Of a stretch of DNA of 64,000 nucleotides, positions 9,288-18,100 are shown piece by piece. The notes beneath the pieces are model-generated. The model was not told the origin of the DNA. It saw only the letters and a program-made list of their open reading frames with translations, and ran no database searches. Origin of the DNA: an uncultured Schlesneria sp. (GTDB lineage Bacteria > Planctomycetota > Planctomycetia > Planctomycetales > Planctomycetaceae); assembly GCA_903858935.1 (NCBI GenBank), contig CAIOKO010000010.1:1-64000 (forward strand), given 5' to 3'. A program made the translations under genes and the position numbers. The first letter of the stretch is position 1. The number at the start of each line of letters is the position of its first letter.

Positions 9288-11123
9288 ATGCTAACGCTGC
9301 TTTCGTTGACATCGACGGCCGGTTTCCGTCGTTTTCGTTTGGCACTTGGTCTTTCGAGTTTCGTCGCATGCGCGCTGGGCCTGGTCCAAGGTTCGTCTGT
9401 GATGGCAGACGATCCATTTGAAGAACTTCAGACGCGAATTGCACAACTCGAGCAAGACAACCGTGAATTACGTTCGGCATTGTCAAAACGTCCGGATGAC
9501 TCATTGGTTCCTCTGATTTCAGAGTTGCCTCCTGTGCCAGAAGATTTCGAAGAAGATGCGGAAAAATCCCCTGAAGACCGCAAGATGGAAAACCTGGTTG
9601 ATGGCTTAATCCGTCGTATGAACAAGCAAACGAATGCGGCTGTTGACGCTCAGAATCAGAAAATCTCAGAGCTGGAAAAGAAGCTCAATGGTTTGAATAA
9701 ACCACCAAAACCAAATGGAGGAACCGCGACTTTTGGAAACACCGGCTTAGTCTTTACGTCTAATGACGGAAACTTCAAGACGCACTTCGGCGGTACAGCT
9801 CAGTTAGACTTCGTTGCGCCTCAGTCGGTTGCCTCCAACATCATTACGCCGGGCGGAGCTTACGGTTTCCAGGATGCAACTAACTTCAGACGTTTGCGTA
9901 TGCGTGCTGATGGTACGATGTACGGGACCATCGACTGGGTGTCTGAATTCGACTTTGCAGGATTTATCCAGAACACCGCAAATCCGGCAGTTGGCCTGGC
10001 TGCAAACGGACTTCGCAGTATCGGTACTCTCACCAATGGCCAGCAGGGGGGTAACTCAATCAACGTCATTCAGCCGACGACGGTGTGGATGACATTTAAA
10101 GACATTCCCGTTATCGGAAACCTGCGAGTTGGTAACCAGCAAGACTGGTTCAGTATCGAGCATATTACCAGTGCCCGGTACCTCGACTTTATGGAACGAG
10201 CACCGATCATGGATACCTTCAGTGGTCCGAACAACAACGGTTACACACCTGGTGTATCGATTTTCAATAATACGCCCGACAAGAACGCTGGATTGCAGCT
10301 TGGTGTCTACAAAAATAACGCCTACGATTCAGGCTATACCTTCGATCTTGGGAATGCGTTTACCTACGGTGGCCGAGCAATCTGGACACCTTATTACGAC
10401 GAAGCGTCAGAGGGCCGTTATCTCGTACATACGGCGTTCGGCGCTGAGTACCGGACATACAATACGGATCTGGGAGTTACGCAGAATGGTCAGAATATCC
10501 GACTACGTTCGCGTGGAGACCTCCGGATCGATTCGGCGACGCTGACTCCTAACTTTGCCGACACAGGCAACTTCTTCACCCAGGATCAGACGTTGATTGA
10601 TCCTGAAATTGCTGTTGTCTGGGGACCTTGGACGTTGCAGGCCGAATACACCTCGTCCTGGTTCAATGGAGCCCGAACGACGCAGTTGCCGGGCGGCGTG
10701 ATGCTTCATAACGTTCAAATGAGCGGCGGATATGCCGAGGCATTGTATTTCCTGACGGGTGAAAACAAGACTTACAATCGACAGACCGGATTGTTTGGGC
10801 AGGTCGTTCCGAAAAACAATGTCAACTTCAGCCAGGGGAAATACGGCGCGTGGCAAGTGGGTACGCGATACGACTGGATGGACTTGAATTCGGGTTTAAT
10901 TACTGGTGGTCGTAACCAAAACGGAACAATCGGCTTGAACTGGTTCATCAACCCCAATATTCGATTCCAGTTCAATACTGTGTTCAGCTATATCAATAAC
11001 GCTGTTGAACCGATTATCCCAGGCCCCGTCGGGTCAGTCGCATCGGGGACCTTGCGTGGTTCGAAGTTTGTCGGCGACGGACTGATCCTGACCGTAGGTA
11101 CCCGCATGGATATCAGTTTCTGA
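9288..11123 (+). CDS. OprP/OprO-type outer-membrane porin
   Basis: A second phosphate-selective-porin-like barrel (611 residues from the ATG at 9288; an in-frame TTG at 9246 would add an unlikely leader). A signal peptide ending near GSSVMA is followed by a coiled coil (LQTRIAQLEQDNRELRSAL), an acidic linker, a second short coiled coil (KISELEKKLNGL) and a long barrel domain with many N/G turns, ending in TRMDISF, a terminal phenylalanine typical of outer-membrane proteins. Its N-terminal layout matches the porin at 197-1831, suggesting paralogues. A strong terminator follows it, so it is probably a monocistronic, highly expressed gene. Confidence 0.85.
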   Translation: MLTLLSLTSTAGFRRFRLALGLSSFVACALGLVQGSSVMADDPFEELQTRIAQLEQDNRELRSALSKRPDDSLVPLISELPPVPEDFEEDAEKSPEDRKMENLVDGLIRRMNKQTNAAVDAQNQKISELEKKLNGLNKPPKPNGGTATFGNTGLVFTSNDGNFKTHFGGTAQLDFVAPQSVASNIITPGGAYGFQDATNFRRLRMRADGTMYGTIDWVSEFDFAGFIQNTANPAVGLAANGLRSIGTLTNGQQGGNSINVIQPTTVWMTFKDIPVIGNLRVGNQQDWFSIEHITSARYLDFMERAPIMDTFSGPNNNGYTPGVSIFNNTPDKNAGLQLGVYKNNAYDSGYTFDLGNAFTYGGRAIWTPYYDEASEGRYLVHTAFGAEYRTYNTDLGVTQNGQNIRLRSRGDLRIDSATLTPNFADTGNFFTQDQTLIDPEIAVVWGPWTLQAEYTSSWFNGARTTQLPGGVMLHNVQMSGGYAEALYFLTGENKTYNRQTGLFGQVVPKNNVNFSQGKYGAWQVGTRYDWMDLNSGLITGGRNQNGTIGLNWFINPNIRFQFNTVFSYINNAVEPIIPGPVGSVASGTLRGSKFVGDGLILTVGTRMDISF

Positions 11124-11149
11124 GTGATTGCCAGACGCCAGCAGCATTT

Positions 11150-11200
11150 GCAAGACGCGCTCGGGTGAAACCCACTTGTTCGCGTCTTGCTCCTTTTTTT
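11150..11200 (+). terminator. Rho-independent terminator of the porin gene
   Basis: A perfect 10-base inverted repeat, GCAAGACGCG (11150-11159) and CGCGTCTTGC (11181-11190), with an inner GGGTGAAACCC hairpin in the loop, is followed by TCCTTTTTTT. It lies 27 bases after the porin stop codon. Confidence 0.88.
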
Positions 11201-11370
11201 GGAGGAACGGGCTCGATATCTGGCAGAGTCCTTCTGCGATTGAGCGCACTTTGGTGTGTTCCGGACACCTGACGGGAATTCCATTTCAATCGAATCGTCT
11301 GGATGAATTGCCCGATTCTCCTTCGTAGTACTCACGTTTTGTTTCTTTGCGCGCCGCGAAGATTTTTCGC

Positions 11371-11448
11371 GGGAGGGCGAGGCTCCCGCCGAGCCGTAAA
11401 GTAGGTACACGCATCGACTCAGCGGCTCGGCAGGAGCCTCGCCCTCCC
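11371..11448. repeat. REP-like palindromic repeat, 25-bp arms
   Basis: Arms at 11371-11395 and 11424-11448 are inverted copies of each other with one mismatch in 25 bases, separated by a 28-base loop. The arm begins GGGAGGGCGAGGCTCC. A second short perfect hairpin, GCGGGC-GAA-GCCCGC, follows at 11457-11471. Chance translation gives GSAGASPS and EGEAPAEP strings, which I recall as frequent mis-annotated peptides in planctomycete genomes. It is likely one member of a dispersed intergenic family; only one copy is in this window. Confidence 0.8.
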
Positions 11449-11619
11449 ATTGGGTTGCGGGCGAAGCCCGCGCCGGGAATCTCAAGTCGCGTCCAATAAG
11501 GATTCGGCTTGCGTGACGAAGTAATTGGCTCGCGATATACTGACGGACTGAAATGACCCGACGGCGGCGTGTGTCGACTCGGATTTGCGATTTCCTGAAA
11601 AAACAACGGAACGACGACA

Positions 11620-12540
11620 ATGGCGGCAGCGGCGATCAGCCCGGGAGTGACACGAATTGGCTGGATTGGGACCGGCGTGATGGGTTCCAGCATGGTGGGG
11701 CACCTGATTTCCGCTGGATACTCCGCGACGGTATTCAGTCGGTCCAAAAGTAAGGCTGAACCGCTGATTTCACGAGGTGCCCAATGGGCGGAGACACCGA
11801 AAAAGGTCGCCGAGCAATCAGACGTCGTGTTTTCGATCGTCGGGTTTCCCAGTGACGTTCGGGAGGTCATGCTCGGCGCTGAAGGCGCTCTTGCAGGATC
11901 GAAACCGGGGACAATTCTGGTCGATATGACGACGAGCGAGCCATCATTGGCTGTAGAAATTCATCAGACGGCAGCCAAAAAGGGAGTGTTCAGCGTCGAC
12001 GCACCTGTTTCCGGGGGTGATATCGGCGCCAAGAATGCCACGCTTTCGATCATGATTGGTGGCGAGAAAGAAGTGGTCGATTCTCTTCAACCGCTGTTTT
12101 CAACGATGGGAAAAACCCTGGTTCATCAGGGAAAAGCGGGGGCTGGGCAGCACGCCAAGATGGCGAACCAGATCTTGATCGCCACGAATATGATCGGGGT
12201 CTGTGAGTCACTGTTATATGGGTACAAAGCCGGACTTGATCTTCCGACGATGTTGCAATCTGTCGGACCTGGTGCAGCTGGTAGCTGGTCGCTGAACAAC
12301 CTTGGTCCCCGGATCATGAACAATAACTTTGATCCCGGGTTCTTTGTCGAACACTTTATCAAAGACATGGGAATAGCGCTCTCGGAAGCAAAACGAATGG
12401 GTTTGTGCCTGCCTGGGTTGGCGCTTGGCGAACAGTTGTATTTGTCCGTCAAATCCAAGGGCTGGGGACGAAATGGAACTCATGCCTTGATGCTGGCGTT
12501 GTCGGAAATGGCGGGAATTGATTGGAAGAACAGAAAGTAA
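11620..12540 (+). CDS. 3-hydroxyisobutyrate dehydrogenase family NAD(P) oxidoreductase
   Basis: A soluble 306-residue beta-hydroxyacid dehydrogenase (HIBADH/GlxR/GarR family). The Rossmann fold opens with GWIGTGVMG at about 14-22, the substrate loop [11 protein letters not shown] is near 128-137, and the catalytic lysine is K180 in GQHAKMANQ. Members reduce tartronate semialdehyde or oxidise 3-hydroxyisobutyrate; the substrate is not decidable here. The stop is five bases before the ATG of dapA, so the two are probably cotranscribed. GGAACGAC precedes the ATG at a workable distance. Confidence 0.9.
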   Translation: MAAAAISPGVTRIGWIGTGVMGSSMVGHLISAGYSATVFSRSKSKAEPLISRGAQWAETPKKVAEQSDVVFSIVGFPSDVREVMLGAEGALAGSKPGTILVDMTTSEPSLAVEIHQTAAKKGVFSVDAPVSGGDIGAKNATLSIMIGGEKEVVDSLQPLFSTMGKTLVHQGKAGAGQHAKMANQILIATNMIGVCESLLYGYKAGLDLPTMLQSVGPGAAGSWSLNNLGPRIMNNNFDPGFFVEHFIKDMGIALSEAKRMGLCLPGLALGEQLYLSVKSKGWGRNGTHALMLALSEMAGIDWKNRK

Positions 12541-12545
12541 ATTCA

Positions 12546-13433
12546 ATGACTCGAAAAGGTGAACAGTTCGCCGGTTTGACTGTGGCCATTGTCACTCCGT
12601 TCAAAAACGGAAAAGTGGATGAGGCTGCGCTCAAAAAGATGGTGGATTGGCAGATTGCTCAAGGAACGAATGGCCTTTGTCCCGTCGGGACGACTGGCGA
12701 GTGTCCCACGTTGTCGACTGCGGAACACGAACGCGTCGTCGCCGTTGTCTGCGAGCACGCAGCGGGTCGAATTAAAGTGATGGCGGGCACGGGTTCGAAC
12801 AGCACATCCGAAGCCATCGAACTGACAAAATTCGCAAAATCGGTCGGGGCCGATGGCGCGATGATGGTGGCTCCTTATTACAACAAGCCGACTGGAGAAG
12901 GTTTTTATCAGCATTACCGAGCTGTCGCCGAAGCGGTCGATATCCCGATCATTCTGTACAACATCCCGGGTCGGACCGCAAAAAACATGGAGCCCGATGT
13001 TGTTGCTCGAATTGCTGAGATCCCGAGTGTTGTCGCGATTAAAGAAGCAACCGGTTCGATGGATCAAGCATCGCAAACCCTGGCGTTGACGAATTTGACG
13101 GTGCTCAGCGGCGATGACAGTCTTACGCTTCCGATTTTGGCGATGGGAGGAAGCGGGATCGTCTCTGTGGTTGGAAACATCGTGCCTGGTGACATGCTTC
13201 AATTGCTCAAGGCATTCAAAGCAGGAAATATGGCAGAAGCCCAATCCTGGCATTTCAAGCTTTTCTCACTGTGCCGTGACATGCTGGGTATCGCGACGAA
13301 CCCGATTCCGGTCAAGATCGCGATGAAAATGCTTGGGAGAGACACCGGCGAGCTGCGGCTGCCACTCACTCCGTTGTCGCCGTCCGAAGAAGAAAGACTG
13401 CGAAAGACATTGGTCGCTTATGGCCTGCTGTAA
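12546..13433 (+). CDS. dapA: 4-hydroxy-tetrahydrodipicolinate synthase
   Basis: Condenses pyruvate with aspartate semialdehyde, the first committed step to diaminopimelate and lysine. The ATG at 12546 gives 295 residues, the usual length; an upstream TTG at 12522 lies inside the previous gene. The Schiff-base lysine is K166 (VAIKEATG), the catalytic tyrosine Y138 (YNIPGRT) and the GTTGE motif is at about 48-52. Related aldolases (NanA, KDG aldolase) share the fold, but the GTTGE, YYNKP and YNIPGRT motifs favour DapA. It sits immediately downstream of the dehydrogenase gene. Confidence 0.93.
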   Translation: MTRKGEQFAGLTVAIVTPFKNGKVDEAALKKMVDWQIAQGTNGLCPVGTTGECPTLSTAEHERVVAVVCEHAAGRIKVMAGTGSNSTSEAIELTKFAKSVGADGAMMVAPYYNKPTGEGFYQHYRAVAEAVDIPIILYNIPGRTAKNMEPDVVARIAEIPSVVAIKEATGSMDQASQTLALTNLTVLSGDDSLTLPILAMGGSGIVSVVGNIVPGDMLQLLKAFKAGNMAEAQSWHFKLFSLCRDMLGIATNPIPVKIAMKMLGRDTGELRLPLTPLSPSEEERLRKTLVAYGLL

Positions 13434-13571
13434 TCCGGCTTGCTAGACTCATTCTCGATCCAGTCAGCGGATCGATGGATTATTCCTCGTCTATTCTATG
13501 AAATTTAGTTGACTTCGACGTGTTTTTTGCGAATGTCACAATCAATCAATAATTGATTTAAGGGCTTTTCA

Positions 13572-14894
13572 ATGGCTTTCGGGTTTGGCAAGAAACGCGA
13601 CGATGTTGACGATGAAGACGACGATGAAGAGGAAGAAGAGGAAGTCGATCTCGTCAATTTTCAGGGCGCAATGAATGGTAAAACAGCGGATATGGCAGCA
13701 AATGCACGCCTGGTCCAAGCCGCACTACGTCCAACAAAGGACATGATTACCGACGCCCTGGAACGCCGAGCCGAAACAATTCGTGTCGATGTCAAAGGTG
13801 AGAAGGCGCAAGTCGCCTTGTCGATTGATGGAATGCCTTTCGCCGGTGGGCGCCTCGCAAAGTTGCAGGCGACTGCGATTACCCAGATGCTGAAGGTCTT
13901 GTGCGGGCTGGATGCGCGTCTAAAGGGTAAGCACCAGGTGGGCGGCGTCAAAGCGGAATTTCACGGTACCAAGTATGAACTGACAGTCGACATCGCGCCG
14001 CAACCCGATGCAACTGAACGATTAACAGTTCGTGTTCGCAATCTCAATCACAAATTGGAAACTCCGGTTGACCTTGGTTTCAGTGACAGCTTGAGGCAGA
14101 CCATTCGTGACATTACCGGACATCGTCACGGAATCATTGTCTGTTGTGGAATGCCTGGTTCGGGGGTCACAACGACGACCTACGCCTTGTTGCGCGGAAT
14201 CGACGTCTACCTCTATTCGATCTATTCGATTGCGAAAACAGATCGCGAATTGCTGAATATCAAGAAGTTTGAAGTCAATCCGGAGGATGACTTGCAAACG
14301 TCGATGATGCGAATGATCCGTGAAGAGTCGGACGTCATCTTTGTCGACCCCATTCGTGATGCGGACACGACTCAGCAATTGATGAGTGTTGCCGATAAGA
14401 TCTGTATTATCAGCGAGTTGCAAGCGAGAGATTGTGCGAGCGCAATTGCCCAGCTTGTTGAGTGGTCAGGCGATCGACAAAAGGCAAGCGAACTGATTGA
14501 CGCCGCATTCAGCCCAAAATTGGTTCGGCTTTTGTGCCCACAATGTCGTGAAGCGTTCCGGCCAAACCCAAAGCTTCTCGAAAAGGTCGGTCTCCCCCCG
14601 GAAACAAAAGTCCTTTACCGTAAAGGAGAACCGGCGGTCGACGAGAAGACTGGTGAAGAAGACGACCCCTGCGAAAAATGCGGTGGCGCCGGATTTTTTG
14701 GTCGCATGGCGATGATGGAAGTCATCATTGTCACCGATCCAATCAGGAAATTGATCGCCGACGGGGCTCCGTCGGATCAGATCAAGGCTCTCGCCCGTGC
14801 GGAAGGCTGCCTGACATTCCATAAAGACGGTTTGCGACTGGTCGCCGAGGGAAAAACCTCGTTAGAAGAGCTGCAGCGGGTCTTTAAAGGCTGA
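13572..14894 (+). CDS. Degenerate GspE/PilB-type secretion ATPase homologue
   Basis: A 440-residue protein with the T2SS/type IV pilus ATPase architecture. It has a very acidic stretch at residues 10-24, an N2-like domain, the ATPase core and the C-terminal zinc module with CPQC and CEKCGGAGFFGRMAMMEV. The nucleotide motifs are altered. The P-loop at about 193-202 reads GMPGSGVTTT with Val in place of the invariant Lys. The Walker B/Asp-box region reads VDPIRD where GEIRD is normal, and the His-box (STLHTND in relatives) reads SELQARD. It is therefore probably not an active ATPase. No pilin, GspF or secretin genes adjoin it. Family membership is secure; the role is unknown. Confidence 0.85.
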   Translation: MAFGFGKKRDDVDDEDDDEEEEEEVDLVNFQGAMNGKTADMAANARLVQAALRPTKDMITDALERRAETIRVDVKGEKAQVALSIDGMPFAGGRLAKLQATAITQMLKVLCGLDARLKGKHQVGGVKAEFHGTKYELTVDIAPQPDATERLTVRVRNLNHKLETPVDLGFSDSLRQTIRDITGHRHGIIVCCGMPGSGVTTTTYALLRGIDVYLYSIYSIAKTDRELLNIKKFEVNPEDDLQTSMMRMIREESDVIFVDPIRDADTTQQLMSVADKICIISELQARDCASAIAQLVEWSGDRQKASELIDAAFSPKLVRLLCPQCREAFRPNPKLLEKVGLPPETKVLYRKGEPAVDEKTGEEDDPCEKCGGAGFFGRMAMMEVIIVTDPIRKLIADGAPSDQIKALARAEGCLTFHKDGLRLVAEGKTSLEELQRVFKG

Positions 14895-14929
14895 TTTTTC
14901 CCGTCCTTCCGGCAATTCGTGCTGGATCT

Positions 14930-14988
14930 GGGTATAACTTACCCCTGAAATCTGGGTTTACACGTCCAAACACCCCGAAATTCGGGTT
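14930..14988. repeat. Cluster of short hairpins/near-repeats upstream of the surface protein
   Basis: Three small palindromes lie in tandem: GGGTA-TAACT-TACCC at 14930-14944, ACCCC-TGAAATC-TGGGT-like at 14941-14957, and the perfect CCCGAA-A-TTCGGG at 14974-14986. The second and third are variants of one unit (ACCCC..GAAAT..GGGTT). They sit 130-190 bases before the 1550-residue surface protein gene and could be operators or mRNA structure. No T-run follows, so this is not an ordinary terminator. Confidence 0.45.
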
Positions 14989-15119
14989 GATCCGTTTGGA
15001 AGTCAAGGCTACAACGCGCCCTTCTCCCATATCAGACATTTCGTTTGCACGTCTCAGTTGTCCGAAGATCGGTCGCGTTTCGCACTGCGCCCAGCCAGTC
15101 CCATCGTAGAGGTGCCTCG

Positions 15120-18100
15120 ATGCACGTGTCGCTTCCTCGACGTTATCACCGTGTCGGCCGTTCCATGCGGTTCCTGCTGTGGATATGCTTCGGCCTGTTG
15201 GCCGTCGTTCCCTGGCAGGCCATCCGCGGTCAGGAGCAGGCTGAAAAGCCTGTCGTTGACCAAAGTGCCGACGAGAAAAATCAGGCACCTGATGATGGCG
15301 AACAGCCCGATCCATCGGGTGTCGACTTGCCATTGAACGAGAAACCTGAGCCGATTCAATCGGCTGCGCAAAAGCGGGTTTCCCCTGACCCGACCCTTTC
15401 ATTGATCTTCCGCGGCCAGGATTCGCCGCTGCAGATGACCCCGCTTCAGGTTAGCCCTCAGATGCAGGGGCCCGAGGTTGAGGATCCCGGCTTTCTGTCG
15501 AGTGACCGGATTACTGGCCGCTCAGGCGAGGCACTTGGAAGCTTGTTTCGAATTGGCGGATTTACCGGTCCTGCGATCGGTCGTAAAAATTCGCTGTTCC
15601 CGATCGAATATATGCCTTATTCGTTGGTCGACAATAACCTGATCTTCGGGGACTTTCGCGGATTCAAGAGTACCACAGACACATGGGGTGCCAATATCGG
15701 CGGCGGTTTTCGTCATTATTTCCCCAGAATCGACCGTATCCTCGGTGTGAATGCATTCTTCGACTATGACAATACGAGTGGATCGACATTCCGGCAGGTT
15801 GGGTTCGGTGCCGAATGGCTAGGTGCCATGTACGATCTTCGTGGAAATGCCTATTTCCCCACAGGACAATCGGCTGTCCAAACCAGCCTCGTCAACGTCG
15901 ACGGCACGCAGCAATTCGTCGGACACCTGTTAACAGTCAATCGACTGCATACGTTCAACAATGCCTTGCATGGATTTGACGGTGAAATTGGGGTACCGAT
16001 TCCTGGTGCAGTTCCTCAGCGCCATGACGTTCGAGTGTTCGGGGGTGGTTACTGGTATGAAAGTGACCTGATTCAATCGTTTGGTGGATGGAAGACACGA
16101 ATTCAGGCGAATGTCATCCCGAGTGTCTCGCTGCAGCTTGAAGTGACTCACGATCAACAATTCAAAACGAACGTGGTCTTCGGTGGGTCGTGGAGTTACG
16201 GCGGGTTCAAGCAATCCCCTGGCACACCGAAGTCGCAGTACGATCGCATGACAACGCCAGTGATCCGTAATTACAACATCATTGTGGGAACCGCATATCA
16301 AACGGATATCGGGGCCGTTGTCGACGATCCTAATACGAATAAGCCCTACTTCTTCGAATTCGTGGACAGCAATTCCAAGGCTCCGTTCTTTAATGGAGTC
16401 ATCGGAAACGGCACCTATGAAAACCCCTATCAGGTTTTCTCAAATGCACAGGCAGCAATCCTTAAGGATACACCTGCGCCGACAGGAAGTGATCTTCGCG
16501 GCATTATCTTTGTTAAGGGCGGAAGCGTGTTTGACTCCAAAGTCAATCTCGCCGATAACGGACCCGTTGCGCTCCAGGAGAATGTTCGTGTGCTTGGCGG
16601 ATCGGCCAGCGTTGAGCATCTCGTAAACACTAATGCATTGAACTCAAATTCGACGCTGGGTTACGGCTTGCTCCTGCCACAAGGAACCGGAGCTAAACCC
16701 GAGTTCGACAATACGCCAGTCAACCCGGTGACCAATGCTTCGATTACGCTTGCCAGCTATTCTGAATTCAGCGGGTTCAATGTCAATCAACCTGTTGGAA
16801 TCGGTCTCTATGGTTCCGGGATCACGGGATCGACCCAGTACAGTACGGTTCGTCAGACGAACGTCACCGGAGCCGGTTTGAATTCTGTTGTTCTTAATAG
16901 TACCGCAGGCCGCATCTTATTCCAGGGCGACGCGATTACGTCGTCGGGTTTAACCGATGCCTCAACATTCCTGGTGAGTAATACTCAGTCAAACGGTCAA
17001 GTTTATTTCACACAGGACTTGTTGACCGCTAGTGCAAACCCAACTCCCGGAACTGTTACAAACAATGTCACCGGCACCAACTTGATCAGTACAACACTCG
17101 AGGTGACTAAGACGCAAGCCAACAGCCTCGTCGATTTCACAAACTCTACCGTCAGCGATCAGGGAGGGAATGGCGTTCAAATCCACGATAATAATGGCAA
17201 CATCGCTCTTGGAAATGCGACTCTGACCAATGATGTTGGCACTGCCCTTGGGATCATCAACAATAATGGAATTTTTTCGAGTAACGGGACTGTGACGATC
17301 TCGAACTCTGGCAGCGATGCGATCGTCATACAGAATCTCGGCTTGAACGGTAGTGCTGTGTTCCCAGGCGCCGGCAACCCATTTGATGTGAATATCCTCA
17401 AACGATCCAATGGTCGCGGAATTTATTTGTTCGACAACCTGGGATCCGTCAGCTTCACGACGGGCGTGAATATTCAATCCCCTGCAAGCGTCAATTTCCC
17501 CGCGATTGACTACCAGCATAATGGAATTCTGGTGACAGATCCGATCACCGGCGTCTCGACACCAACCGGGGGGAATGCCAGTTTTAATAACATCACGATT
17601 AACGGTGGTGGGCGTGGAATTTTGATCGGCCCTCTGGTCGCGACCAATCCCCCGAATTACGGCACGTTTACGGTCTCAGGTACAACATCGATCACCGGAA
17701 CCAGCGACGTCGCAATCGAGATCGTCAATGACAGTTCAACCGTACAATTTGGTACCGGGACTGTTGGTGGCGGAACAACGATCAACAATCCGCTTAATAT
17801 CGGAATCGAAGTGCTGTCGAACAACGGAAATGTCAATTTCGGTGGAACGACCACGATCAATCAACCGGCCTTTAGTGCGGTGGGAAGCCCAATTCTGCCC
17901 GCGATCAACATTCAGGGAAACACCAACCTTTTAAGTTCCGTGTCGTTTAACTTCGCGAATATCATCGGCGGGAATCTTCCTGCGGCACCACTTCCTGTGA
18001 ACGCTCCACAATACGGTGTCAATATCGGTGATCCTGTTAATACCGCACTCTTTAACCCTGCCTCCGTCAACTTCAACAGGCTGGATATTCTGAATTTGCA

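Noticed and set aside
11286-11870. Minus-strand open frames across the palindrome (also 10988-11620)
   Set aside because: They owe their openness to the GC-rich repeat and the antisense of flanking genes; there is no ribosome-binding site and no protein-family signal.
12543-13253. 236-codon minus-strand open frame
   Set aside because: It is exactly antisense to dapA and has Cys/His/Arg-rich composition typical of shadow frames.
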